Assembly: GCA_963776845.1 (NCBI GenBank)
Contig: CAVZOJ010000002.1
Span: 744,001-808,000, forward strand
Reading direction: 5' to 3'
Origin: Roseitranquillus sp963776845
Lineage (GTDB): Bacteria > Pseudomonadota > Alphaproteobacteria > Rhodobacterales > Rhodobacteraceae
DNA: 64,000 nt
Made by a program: the position numbers and the translations under genes. The stretch's first letter is position 1; the number at the start of each line of letters is the position of its first letter. Under the pieces are notes generated by a model. That model saw only the letters and a list, made by a program, of their open reading frames with translations, was not told where the DNA came from and did no database searches. Below are positions 54,693 through 63,764 of the stretch, piece by piece.

Positions 54693-56352
54693 ATGACGCG
54701 CCCGCGGGGTGCGAAAGGGGCCGCATCATCCGCGCCGCCCACGGTCGATCCGGACTGGTGGCGCGGGGCCGTCATCTTCCAGATATATCCGCGATCCTTT
54801 CAGGACGGGAACAACGACGGGATAGGCGATCTCCCGGGTATCATACACCGCCTGCCGCACGTCGCGTCTCTCGGCGTCGCCGTTATACGGGTCTCGCCGT
54901 TCTTTCCCTCGCCGATGCTCGATTTCGGGTACGATGTCAGCGAACATTGCGACGTCGACCCGATATTCGGCACCCTCAATGACTTCGACTGCCTCGTCGA
55001 GCGGGCGCACGACCTCGGCCTCAAGGTCCTGATCGATCTCATGCTGTCGCACACCGCCGAGAACCATTCCTGGTTTCGAGAGAGCCGTAGTTCGCGCACG
55101 AACCCCAAGGCGGATTGGTATTGGGCGGACGCACAGCCCGACGGGGCGCCGCCGAACAATTGGCTCAGCATCTTCGGGGGCTCCTCGTGGGAGTGGGACG
55201 GCGAGCGGATGCAGTACTACCTGCACAACTTCCTGCCTCAGCAGCCAGACCTGAACTTCCACAATCCGGAGGTTCAGGACGCGGTGCTCGACGTCGTGCG
55301 GTTCTGGATGGATCGAGGTGTCGACGGCTTCAGGCTCGACGTCGTGAACTTCTACTTCCACGACCGTCAGTTGCGCAGCAACCCCGCGCTCGACCCGGAC
55401 CTAAGCAATGACACGACTGCCCCGGCAGTGAATCCCTACAACTTCCAGGATCATCTGTTCGACAAGACCCAGCCCGAGAACCTCGTCTTCCTGGAACGCC
55501 TGCGCGCGCTCCTCGATACTTGCGAGGCAAAGACGACCGTGGGGGAGGTCGGTGAGGCGCAGCGCGGCACGGCGGTTCAGGCAGCCTACACCGATGGCAA
55601 CCGCCGCTTGCACATGTGCTACGGCTTCGAATTCCTCGCAGGTGCGTTCCCGAGCGGTAGCAGGATCGGTGCCATCCTGGAGGATTTCGCGCGTCGCGGC
55701 CCCGACAGCTGGTCGTGCTGGGCCTTTTCGAACCATGACGTTCCGCGCCACCCGTCGCGCTGGGAGCTGAGCGAGGCAGAGCTGCGGCTCTACGCGGCAA
55801 TCCTCTGCAGCCTACGCGGATCGGTCTGCATCTATCAGCGCGAGGAGTTGGGCCTGACGGGGGCGTCGCTTACGAGGGCCTCCGCGATGCCAACGGGATC
55901 CGGTTCTGGCCCAAGTTCAAAAGGCCGCGACGGGTGCCGCACGCCCATGCCGTGGACGGCGGAGGCGCACCATGCCGGCGTCTCCGAGAGCGACCCATGG
56001 TTGCCGCTGGCGATGGAGCATCTCGACCGGGCCGTGTCGACCCAGGAACGCGACCCAGGCTCGACCCTGAACTTCTATCGTGCCCTCCTCGACTTTCGCA
56101 GGGCTCACCCAACCCTGATCAAGGGCAGCCTTGAACTTTGCGACGCTGACGACGTCGCGCTGGCTTTCCTGCGCGAATTCGATGGACGGCGGATGGTTTG
56201 CGCCTTCAATCTATCAGGCGAGGACCGTAAGGTTGCGCTGCCGTGTGGAGAATGGCGGCAGGACAAAATACGTCCCATTCGAGGGCGTCATCGAAGGAGG
56301 AGCGGCGCAACTGCCGCCGTATCAGGGCTTGTTCGCCCTGCATCTGGAATGA
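54693..56352 (+). CDS. aglA: Alpha-glucosidase AglA (GH13), with three frame breaks
   Basis: A cytoplasmic glycoside hydrolase family 13 enzyme that splits imported alpha-glucosides. Family regions are clear: DVSEHCDVDPIFGTLNDFD, GLKVLIDLMLSHTAENHSWF, GVDGFRLDVVNFYFHD (nucleophile Asp), TVGEVGEAQRG (acid/base Glu) and CWAFSNHDVPRH. The frame leaves the family at about 55861-55866 and returns at 55918-55923, where AAAA looks one base too long; between them another frame reads YEGLRDANGIRFWPKFK. A third break is at 56266-56269 (AAAA again), after which the true ending FEGVIEGGAAQLPPYQGLFA appears. Repaired length is about 550 residues. Three defects in one gene could mean decay, but the same defect type occurs in essential genes here. 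Confidence 0.88.
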
Positions 56353-56367
56353 GGGAGGAACGCGGGA

Positions 56368-57498
56368 ATGGCCAATCTTCACCTGCAGGACGTCGAAAAG
56401 GCGTACGGCAACGTCAAGGTGCTTTCGGACATCAACCTCGACATCAAGCAGGGCGAGCTGGTCGTGTTCGTGGGTCCGTCGGGCTGTGGCAAGTCCACGC
56501 TGCTGCGCATGATCGCGGGTCTCGAGCGGATCACCGGCGGTAAGCTCACGATCGACGGGCAGGTGGTAAACGATGTGCCGCCGGCGCAACGCGGCATCGC
56601 GATGGTCTTCCAGTCCTACGCGCTTTACCCGCACATGACGGTCCGTGACAACATGGCCTTCGCGCTGAAGATCGCCAAGAAGTCCAAGCAGGAGATCGAG
56701 GACGCGGTCGGCAAGGCCGCGCGCATCCTGCAACTCGGCCCCTATCTCGACCGTCTGCCCAAGGCGCTCTCCGGCGGACAGCGGCAGCGGGTCGCGATCG
56801 GTCGCTCGATCGTGCGCGACCCCAAGGTCTACCTTTTCGACGAGCCGCTCTCGAACCTCGATGCCGCGCTGCGCGTCGCCACCCGCATCGAGATCGCGCA
56901 GCTGAAGGAGTCGATGCCGGAGTCGACGATGATCTACGTCACCCACGACCAGGTCGAGGCGATGACGCTGGCGTCGCGCATCGTGGTGCTGGCGGGCGGC
57001 GGAATCGCCCAGGTCGGCACCCCGCTCGACCTCTACGAGAAGCCCGAGAACGAGTTCGTGGCGCAGTTCATAGGCTCTCCGTCGATGAACATCCTGCCGG
57101 GCGAGATCGTCGAGACCGGAGATCAGACCACGGTTAGGATGGAGGGAGGCGGCGTCGCCGTCTCGCACTATCCCTCCAAGCCCGAGGACAAGGGCAAAGC
57201 CGTCAACATCGGCGTCCGGCCCGAGGACTTCCTCGAGAGCCAGGGTGACAGTTTCATCTATCACGGCAAGGTCGACATCACCGAAGCGCTGGGCGAGGTG
57301 ACGCTGCTCTACTTCGAGGCCGACAAGGAAAAGGGCCAGGACCCGATGATCGCCAAGCTGCCGGGCATCCACAAGCAACTGCGCGGTCGCGACGTCAAGC
57401 TCGGCGCATCGCCCGACAAGGTCCACGTCTTCCTGGACGGCCAGTCCTTGCTGTACCGAGATCGGCCCAAGAAGAACATCAGCTTCAAGCCGCACTGA
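56368..57498 (+). CDS. aglK: Alpha-glucoside ABC transporter ATP-binding protein AglK
   Basis: A MalK-type ATPase of 376 residues that energises AglFG. It has Walker A VGPSGCGKSTLLRMIAG, Q-loop MVFQSYALYPHMTVRDNM, signature LSGGQRQRVAIGRSIVRDP, Walker B VYLFDEPLSNLDAALR and the H-loop YVTHDQVEAMTL. The C-terminal OB-fold regulatory domain has IGSPSMNILPGEIV and IGVRPEDFLESQG. A GGGAGG lies before ATG 56368. It is the last gene of the agl operon. Confidence 0.95.
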   Translation: MANLHLQDVEKAYGNVKVLSDINLDIKQGELVVFVGPSGCGKSTLLRMIAGLERITGGKLTIDGQVVNDVPPAQRGIAMVFQSYALYPHMTVRDNMAFALKIAKKSKQEIEDAVGKAARILQLGPYLDRLPKALSGGQRQRVAIGRSIVRDPKVYLFDEPLSNLDAALRVATRIEIAQLKESMPESTMIYVTHDQVEAMTLASRIVVLAGGGIAQVGTPLDLYEKPENEFVAQFIGSPSMNILPGEIVETGDQTTVRMEGGGVAVSHYPSKPEDKGKAVNIGVRPEDFLESQGDSFIYHGKVDITEALGEVTLLYFEADKEKGQDPMIAKLPGIHKQLRGRDVKLGASPDKVHVFLDGQSLLYRDRPKKNISFKPH

Positions 57499-57650
57499 GC
57501 GGGCATGCCGTCAGGCTCGTTGATGATCCTGCGATACGGTCTCGAAGAAATGGCCGCATCGCAGGCAATCCCCGACCCCCGTGACCCGCGCAGATCCTTT
57601 GATTGAGCCTGGCGCCGCCGTCTGCCCTCGCGCCAGACAACCACCTTCCG

Positions 57651-58665
57651 TCAGTTGGCAGTGCGCTGCTCGTCCAGGGTGTTCTGCACCAAGTCATAGA
57701 GCTCCTGGCCCGGCAATCCCTGCGCGCTCATGCTCTGGATCCACTGGTCGCGGATCGGAGCGGCAACCTCGCGGAACCGCGCCATCTCGGCCTCCGAGAT
57801 ATTGACGCGCTGCACGCCCCTAACGTCGAGGACGCCGTCCCACTCCGCCAGAAGTTGCGCGTAATTTGCGAGATAGTGGTCGATCGCCTCGTCGATCGAG
57901 CTGTCGAGAGCTTCGCGGTGCTCGGGGCTCAATGCGTCGTAGGCCTCAATGTTGGCGACAACGGGGCAGTTCACCGTTCCGGGGTTGAGATTTTCCGTCC
58001 ACCAGTCGGCCAGATCGATCGTGCGGAACGACAGGTGCGCATGTGGAGCAAAGGCGACCGTATCGACCACGCCGGACTCGAGCGCGTCATAGGTTTCGGT
58101 GGCGGTCGTCGCGGTCGTCACGGCTCCAAGCGCCTCGAGCGCATCGCCAAGACCGCCTGTCGCGCGAATTCGCATTCCTTCGAACTCCTCGAGCGTGTCT
58201 CGAGGATCTCCCATGCCGACGATGTTGTACTGCGGCATGGGAGAAGGCATCAGGAGCTTCGCGTTCCAGCGCTCGAGATCCTCCTTCACCGCCGGATGGT
58301 CGTACACGGCTCGGCTGACCGCGACCTCCTCCGCAAGGTTCGTGACGCCCAGGAAGGGCAGTTCAAGCACGGTGAGGGTAGGAGTTCTTGTCGGCATGAT
58401 AGCCGGCACAGAACTGCGCCATCTCAAAGGCGCCGATGGATATGCCGTCCAAGTTCTCGGTTTCCTTTGAGAGCCCGCCATAGCTGATTTTCATCGTGAA
58501 CTGGCCGTCGGTCTTCTCCTCGACAAGGTCGGCGAGCTTGTGGACATGCTCGGTAAAGGCGCGGCGCTGCCCCCAGAGCGAGACGTTCCATTCGAAGGCA
58601 AGGGCCTGTCCCGCGGAGACTGTTGCAAGTGCGGCGATCGCCGCGCGGCACGTGCCGGTACGCAT
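57651..58665 (-). CDS. TRAP transporter solute-binding protein (DctP family), frameshifted, orphan
   Basis: A periplasmic receptor of the tripartite ATP-independent family, about 337 residues once repaired. The signal peptide is MRTGTCRAAIAALATVSAGQ-ALA, then FEWNVSLWGQRRAFTEHVHK and GGLSKETENLDGISIGAFEM. At about 58381-58385 one extra base separates ADKN from PTLTVLELPFLGV. The remainder has EFEGMRIRATGGLGDALEAL and SGVVDTVAFAPHAHLSFRTI, including the conserved arginine that binds carboxylates in this family. ATG at 58665 has GGAGG seven bases upstream. No dctQ or dctM membrane gene is adjacent, so its partners are elsewhere or lost. Confidence 0.86.
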
Positions 58666-58810
58666 GTTCATTCCTCCCCAGTGGCGGCGTCTCGCTCCGC
58701 CACGCTGCTCGGAATCTAGGCGCAGCCTGCCGATGCAGCTAGGGCGAAAACGGAATGCGCCTGCGTCGTCGGGGACTTTCGATTGTGTCTCCGACGTGCC
58801 ATAGGGCGGC

Positions 58811-60259
58811 ATGGAAATACGCGAAGCGCTGACGTTCGATGACGTGCTCTTGGTGCCGGGGGCTTCTTCCGTGCTACCTGCCGATGCCAACACACGGACG
58901 CGCCTGACGCGGGAGGTCGCGTTGAACATTCCGCTTGTGTCGGCCGCGATGGATACCGTGACCGAAGCTCGCATGGCGATCGCCATGGCGCAGTCCGGCG
59001 GCATGGGTGTCATCCACCGCAATCTCGACATTGAGGAGCAGGCGGCCGAGGTTCGCCGGGTCAAGCGATTCGAGAGCGGGATCGTCTACGACCCCGTCAC
59101 GCTCAGGCCCAACCAGACACTTGCCGATGCGAAATCGCTCCGAGAGCGGTACAACATTACCGGGTTCCCCGTCGTCGACGCGGCGGGCCATGTGGTCGGC
59201 ATCGTGACCAACCGCGACATGCGCTTTGCCGAGACCGACGCGACCCCGGTCAAGGCGATGATGACGTCTCAGAATTTGGCCATGCTGACTGAACCGGCCG
59301 ACCTCGACGAGGCGCGCAGCCTGATGAAGGCCAGGCGGATCGAGAAGCTGCTCGTGACTGATGGCGATGGCAAGTTGACGGGCCTTCTGACCCTGAAGGA
59401 CAGCGAGCAGGCGGTTCTGAATCCGCAGGCGTGCAAGGATCGGCTCGGCCGTCTGCGGGTGGCGGCGGCCACGACGGTCGGAGACAAGGGATTCGCGAGG
59501 TCGGAGGCGCTGGTTGACGCAGGCGTCGACGTTCTGGTCATCGACACCGCCCACGGCCATAGCGAAGGCGTGGCCAAGGCGGTCGAACGCGCCAAGCGGC
59601 TGTCGAACGAGGTGCAGATCATCGCCGGAAACGTCGCCACGGCCGAGGCGACGCGGGCCCTGATCGGGGCGGGAGCCGACGCCGTGAAGGTGGGTATCGG
59701 CCCAGGCTCGATCTGCACGACGCGCGTCGTTGCAGGCGTCGGCGTGCCGCAGCTGACCGCGATCATGGACTGTGCGTCCGTCGCGGGAGATGTGCCGGTC
59801 ATTGCCGACGGCGGGATCAAGTATTCCGGCGACTTCGCCAAGGCGATTGCTGCGGGGGCGTCCTGCGCCATGGTGGGATCGATGATCGCGGGAACCGACG
59901 AAAGCCCCGGCGAGGTCATTCTTTACCAGGGTCGCACGTTCAAGGCGTACCGCGGCATGGGAAGCCTCGGCGCAATGGCCCGCGGGTCGGCAGATCGATA
60001 CTTCCAAATGGACGCGGCCGGCGACAAGCTCGTGCCGGAGGGGATCGAGGGCAGGGTGCCCTACAAGGGATCTGCGACGGCGGTCCTCCACCAGCTTGTT
60101 GGCGGTCTTCGGGCCGCGATGGGCTACACCGGCTGCGCCACGATCGAGGTGATGCGCGAAGGCTGCCGCTTCGTCCGCATCTCCGGCGCGGGACTGAGCG
60201 AGAGTCACGTCCATGACGTGACGATCACGAGCGAGTCTCCGAACTATTCACGTTCTTAA
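58811..60259 (+). CDS. guaB: Inosine-5'-monophosphate dehydrogenase
   Basis: GuaB oxidises IMP to XMP, the first committed step to GMP. The 482-residue protein begins EIREALTFDDVLLVPGASSV. The catalytic cysteine loop is VGIGPGSICTTRVVAGVG, the substrate site VIADGGIKYSGDFAKAIAAG, and the flap YRGMGSLGAMARGSADRY. Two CBS domains lie around residues 95-200. The promoter should lie in the 145 bases shared with the divergent TRAP protein gene. About 250 bases downstream an IS element begins. Confidence 0.96.
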   Translation: MEIREALTFDDVLLVPGASSVLPADANTRTRLTREVALNIPLVSAAMDTVTEARMAIAMAQSGGMGVIHRNLDIEEQAAEVRRVKRFESGIVYDPVTLRPNQTLADAKSLRERYNITGFPVVDAAGHVVGIVTNRDMRFAETDATPVKAMMTSQNLAMLTEPADLDEARSLMKARRIEKLLVTDGDGKLTGLLTLKDSEQAVLNPQACKDRLGRLRVAAATTVGDKGFARSEALVDAGVDVLVIDTAHGHSEGVAKAVERAKRLSNEVQIIAGNVATAEATRALIGAGADAVKVGIGPGSICTTRVVAGVGVPQLTAIMDCASVAGDVPVIADGGIKYSGDFAKAIAAGASCAMVGSMIAGTDESPGEVILYQGRTFKAYRGMGSLGAMARGSADRYFQMDAAGDKLVPEGIEGRVPYKGSATAVLHQLVGGLRAAMGYTGCATIEVMREGCRFVRISGAGLSESHVHDVTITSESPNYSRS

Positions 60260-60510
60260 ACAGAGACTTATGCCGCTTCGACGTATCAGCTAAAGCTGCG
60301 AACAGGGGCGGAAAACAACCAAAAACATAACCAGAACTCGACGCGATCAACTGGTGCGAACTGATGCCGTTCCATCGTATCCCTCCTGCGGGGACCGTCT
60401 GACGTGGGAGGGCAACGCGGTTTACGTGCATGCCTTGTGGCATGTGCGAATTTCATTTCGCAGTTCGAGGTCCTTCCGCTGGAGGGGATGGGCCTGATAT
60501 CCAACCTTCT
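60260..60510. other. Intergenic segment between guaB and the IS element
   Basis: This segment contains short frames on both strands with poor codon structure and no recognisable protein family. It also holds no hairpin with a T-run after guaB. I see no feature here. Confidence 0.5.
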
Positions 60511-60513
60511 CTT

Positions 60514-60524
60514 GTGGATGCCGC
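60514..60524. repeat. Subterminal inverted repeat, right end of the IS element
   Basis: GTGGATGCCGC, the reverse complement of the copy at 61879-61889. It lies beyond the transposase stop, so it marks the right end in transposase orientation. Confidence 0.8.
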
Positions 60525-60775
60525 CCTCATTTGCAAGGAATTTCTGAGCCTTAGACATGTGATCAAGTGCGGACTCTTGTCAGGCCTGGTGGTGCAGCCC
60601 AATTGGTGCCGCTGGCCGAGATGGTGATGCGCGGACCGGGGCCAAATCTCCAACGGCGAGCTCAAGGCTCGGAGAAGGTTTCTGGTTCGCCCAACCCGGA
60701 TCATGTCGATCATTTGCCCATACGGTTCATGTCTTCCTCACAACTCGGCGGTCCGGTTCGAACCGCGATGCCGGA
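60525..60775 (-). ncRNA. Candidate bridge/seek guide RNA region of the IS1111-group element
   Basis: No protein frame of quality occupies this stretch between the transposase stop and the right subterminal repeat. On the transposase strand it contains several short stems, for example CGAGC-CTTGA-GCTCG (60658-60672 region) and the palindrome CGGTTCGAACCG (60754-60765). In the IS1111 group the programmable guide RNA is known to be encoded here, downstream of the transposase. The existence of a transcript and its boundaries are inferred from position only. Confidence 0.5.
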
Positions 60776-61807
60776 TCAGGCAGCGCTTCCGATCTCCGGG
60801 CCGCGATAGTCTTCGCCGCGCGTCATCATCGCCCAGATGCCGCGCGCCATCTTGTTGGCCAGCGCCGAGGCGGCGACCATCGGAGGCTTGCGTTCCAGCA
60901 GACGCGCCAGCCAGGGATTCTGCGGGGCGCCATGGCGGAGCGCCCAGCGGACCACGGCCATCGCGCCGGTGATCAGCAGACGGCGAATGTCGCGCTGGCC
61001 CATCTTCGAGGTTTTCCCGAGCCGTTGCTTGCCGCCGGTCGACGCCTGTCGCGGCACCAGCCCAAGCCAGGCCGCAAAGTCGCGACCCCGTTTGAACTGC
61101 TCCATCGGCGGCGCAAAGGTCTCGACCGCCAAGGCGCTGATCGGACCCACACCTGGCATCGTCTGCAGGCGGCGGGATGTCTCGCCTTCCCTGGCGATCG
61201 CGTCGATCCTCTTTTTCATAGCATTTATCCGGCCGGTCAGATGCATGATCTGGTCCAGCAGCTCGCGACAGATCTCCCGGGCGAGCGGCGGCAAATCCGA
61301 GCTCGGATCTTCGATGACGGCCCTGAGGCGCGGGAGGTAGCCGATCCCCTGGGGCGCGATGTACCCGAATTCGTACAGATGGGACCGCAGCGCGTTGATC
61401 GCTTCGGTGCGCTGCCTCACGTACTGCTCGCGGGTGCGGAACACGATGGCCCGCGCCTGCTGTTCCCCGGACTTCGGCTCGACATACCGCATGGTCGGGC
61501 GCAGCGCCGCCTCCACGATCGCTTCCGCGTCCGCGGCGTCATTCTTCTGCCGCTTGATGAACGGCTTAACATAGCGCGGCGCGATCAGTCTCACCTCGTG
61601 GCCGGCCCGCTCCAGTTCGCGCGCCCAATGATGAGCGCCGCCGCAGGCCTCCATCGCGACGATGCAACGCGGATGCTCCGCCATGAAGCGCTGGAACTGC
61701 GGCCGCGACAGCTTCTTGCGAAACAGGACCGTCCCGTCTGCCGTTGCTCCGTGCAACTGGAACACGTTCTTTGCCAGGTCTACGCCGATGATGCTAACTT
61801 CCTTCAT
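60776..61807 (-). CDS. IS110 family transposase (DEDD recombinase), IS1111 group
   Basis: The 343-residue protein appears intact. The N-terminal RuvC-like DEDD domain starts MKEVSIIGVDLAKNVFQLHG (first Asp) and continues through CIVAMEACGGAHHWARELE (Glu) and KPFIKRQKNDAADAEAIVEA (the Asp pair). A coiled-coil linker follows, then the C-terminal transposase_20 domain LQTMPGVGPISALAVETFA with the catalytic serine region ASTGGKQRLGKTSKMGQRDI. The sequence layout is that of the IS1111 subgroup. All four acidic positions look present, so it could be active. Recombination is guided by an RNA in this family. Confidence 0.95.
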   Translation of the reverse strand: MKEVSIIGVDLAKNVFQLHGATADGTVLFRKKLSRPQFQRFMAEHPRCIVAMEACGGAHHWARELERAGHEVRLIAPRYVKPFIKRQKNDAADAEAIVEAALRPTMRYVEPKSGEQQARAIVFRTREQYVRQRTEAINALRSHLYEFGYIAPQGIGYLPRLRAVIEDPSSDLPPLAREICRELLDQIMHLTGRINAMKKRIDAIAREGETSRRLQTMPGVGPISALAVETFAPPMEQFKRGRDFAAWLGLVPRQASTGGKQRLGKTSKMGQRDIRRLLITGAMAVVRWALRHGAPQNPWLARLLERKPPMVAASALANKMARGIWAMMTRGEDYRGPEIGSAA

Positions 61808-62093
61808 GGATGCCCTCTCGTTTCTCTTGTGACTTCAGCATCACAAGCTTGGCGCATTGCGACGCCGTTGGGGAGAGAGCGGCATCCACCCCATCTCCAG
61901 TCTAAGGGATTGAATTCATTAAACTGTTCAAGTGTTCCGAAATCAGACCAGTGTCGCCAGCTTCATACCGCAAAGCCGACAGGCTGGATGTGAATACACT
62001 GCCTTTTCCGAGACCCCGCGCCGCACAGGTCTCGGACACCGAGACGATAGTTATTGTGCCGACGACGTCCGGTAGTCGACCTTGCGGCATCTG
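61808..62093. other. Left end of the IS element and flanking spacer
   Basis: Positions 61808-61896 form the upstream (left) end of the IS element. The remaining ~200 bases before the DUF1254 gene stop contain only short frames on both strands without family resemblance. I see nothing else to support. Confidence 0.5.
61879..61889. repeat. Subterminal inverted repeat, left end of the IS element
   Basis: GCGGCATCCAC, inverted with respect to the copy at 60514-60524; it lies 72 bases upstream of the transposase start. Confidence 0.8.
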
Positions 62094-63512
62094 CTACTCG
62101 GTGCGCTTGATCGCCGGCGGAGACCACGAACCATTCAGAACCTCGTCCTTGGGCCAGTAGAGGCGCATGACCATGTAGATCGGTCCGTCCGGCGCCGGCA
62201 GCCAGTTCGCCTTCTGATCGGGGTCGGTCGGCTCATCCTTCTGGATGAAGAGAGTCAGGGACCCGTCGGCGTTTGTCTTCAGGTCTGGCAACATCGGCGA
62301 GTTGATCAAGTAGCGATCGATCGGGTTCTCGATGAGCAGCTGCGTCTTGCCGTCGTACATGGTCACCGACCAGAAGGCGTTGACCGGCGGGTACGCGTCC
62401 TTGGCAAAGGTGAGGGTGTAATTCGCCTTGCTGCCATCGAGCGGCTGGCCGTCGCCGTCATTCCGAGTGAACGGATAGGTTGCTTCGGCCGGGTCGTTGG
62501 CCAGAATGCCGGCCACTGCGACAGCGGCGCGCTGCGTCCAGTCGCCGGCATACAGGTCCCGGTCCCCGATGCCGGAGGTTACGACGATCCAGCCGTTGAC
62601 CGGCTTGCCCATGGTTTCGATCTTGGTCTTGATCGCCGCGTCGGCCGCCGTGCCGGCCTCGGCCATCGCCGCCTTGTCGGCGTCGCTGAGCGCGACCGTC
62701 GGGAACGGTTTGCCGGCCTCGATGCCGATCGTGGCGAATTTCGCGCGGAGCGGGGCCTCGACAGCCGCCGGACCGGTCGGGGGTGCGAACTGGAGCAGGA
62801 AGGGCAGGTAGCTCAGGACATCCTTCTTCTCGGTCGACGCGTCGATCGCCGCCCAGTCGATGGCGGGCGCCGCGGTCGGGGCCGGTTCGCCGAGGAAGGC
62901 GGACAGCGGTTTGACCTCATACTTCGCCTGGATCGCCTTCACGTTGTCGATGTCGGCTGCGTTGAAGAGCTGGGTCCGATACGTGGCGAGCGCGAATGCG
63001 GTCTCCGACGTGAAAACCCTGGCGACGCCTTCGGGCGTCTCGTCCTTCCAGTCCGGGCCGGCGACGGCAAAACAGCCGGCGTCGTTGCCGGTGGCGCGGC
63101 TGCCGATATAGCCGAAGTTGAAGGTGTACAGGGACGTCAGCATGACCGAGTAGTAGCGGTCCTTCTCGATCTCGGGGACGCACAGCACCACAGGCTCGGC
63201 GCGGAGATCGAGGAACAGCCACGAATACGGCGTGTCGCTGTTCGGCGTGACGATCGCGGTGTCCGCGGGCGTGTAGACCTTGGGCTCGTTGGCGATCGTG
63301 TTGAACGGCGCCTTGTACTGGCCCGACTTCTCGTCGACCGCGTACTGATACATGATCTTGTAGTACATCGACATCGGCAGGCCGTAGATGATGGCCTCCT
63401 CCGCGGTGGACTTGATCTCGTCGGTCGTTGGCGCGGTCTGAGCCATTGCCGAGGTCGTCAACAATGCGGCTGCGACAGCGGCCGCCGCGCTTCGAGTGAC
63501 TGTTCCGGACAT
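62094..63512 (-). CDS. DUF1254/DUF1214 domain secreted protein
   Basis: A 472-residue protein with a signal peptide (SGTVTRSAAAAVAAALLTTS ending SAMAQ). The N-terminal DUF1254 region has EEAIIYGLPMSMYYKIMYQY, VTPNSDTPYSWLFLDLRAEP and PEIEKDRYYSVMLTSLYTFN. The C-terminal DUF1214 region has YPPVNAFWSVTMYDGKTQLL, NPIDRYLINSPMLPDLKTNA and WLPAPDGPIYMVMRLYWPKD. These domains often occur together in periplasmic proteins of unknown function. ATG at 63512 follows a purine-rich GGAGACAACAG; the earlier ATG at 63581 would place a polar stretch before the signal peptide. Confidence 0.88.
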   Translation of the reverse strand: MSGTVTRSAAAAVAAALLTTSAMAQTAPTTDEIKSTAEEAIIYGLPMSMYYKIMYQYAVDEKSGQYKAPFNTIANEPKVYTPADTAIVTPNSDTPYSWLFLDLRAEPVVLCVPEIEKDRYYSVMLTSLYTFNFGYIGSRATGNDAGCFAVAGPDWKDETPEGVARVFTSETAFALATYRTQLFNAADIDNVKAIQAKYEVKPLSAFLGEPAPTAAPAIDWAAIDASTEKKDVLSYLPFLLQFAPPTGPAAVEAPLRAKFATIGIEAGKPFPTVALSDADKAAMAEAGTAADAAIKTKIETMGKPVNGWIVVTSGIGDRDLYAGDWTQRAAVAVAGILANDPAEATYPFTRNDGDGQPLDGSKANYTLTFAKDAYPPVNAFWSVTMYDGKTQLLIENPIDRYLINSPMLPDLKTNADGSLTLFIQKDEPTDPDQKANWLPAPDGPIYMVMRLYWPKDEVLNGSWSPPAIKRTE

Positions 63513-63764
63513 ATCTGTTGTCTCCGTCAGGTTCGGATGAGAAGGACTTTGCGTATCGTCGGGCCAGAGGCTCAGGTTCACTTAAGTCCTCCAGACCGGG
63601 ATCGACTGCAGTGCACACCGTTTCCGGGCGTATTGATTTGAATCGTACTGCAGATTGGCGACTACCGCTTCGCTTTGGATGACAAACCGATGCGCGTGAG
63701 ATCGTGCTTCGCAAAGCGATGCTGCGGGTCAATCGACATGCGGACGTGCGGGGCCCCCGGGCAT

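Larger units (their letters stand above)
60511..61896 (-). mobile_element. IS110-family element, IS1111 group
   Basis: The element consists of a DEDD transposase gene (60776-61807) flanked by matching ends. An 11-base inverted pair, GTGGATGCCGC at 60514-60524 and GCGGCATCCAC at 61879-61889, corresponds to the subterminal inverted repeats known for the IS1111 group; adding three bases outside the right copy and seven outside the left gives the limits used here, about 1.39 kb. IS1111-group elements insert without clear target duplication, and I see none. Non-coding space of about 250 bases follows the transposase stop inside the element, the place where the group encodes its guide RNA. Exact limits are inferred. 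Confidence 0.82.

Noticed and set aside
60754..60765. CGGTTCGAACCG as the T-arm of a tRNA
   Set aside because: It is a perfect palindrome rather than a 5-base stem with a 7-base loop, and no acceptor, D or anticodon arm can be placed around it.
61902..62090. A 62-codon minus-strand frame between the IS and the DUF1254 gene
   Set aside because: It has no ribosome site, no family resemblance and overlaps the IS flank; a competing plus-strand frame is equally long.
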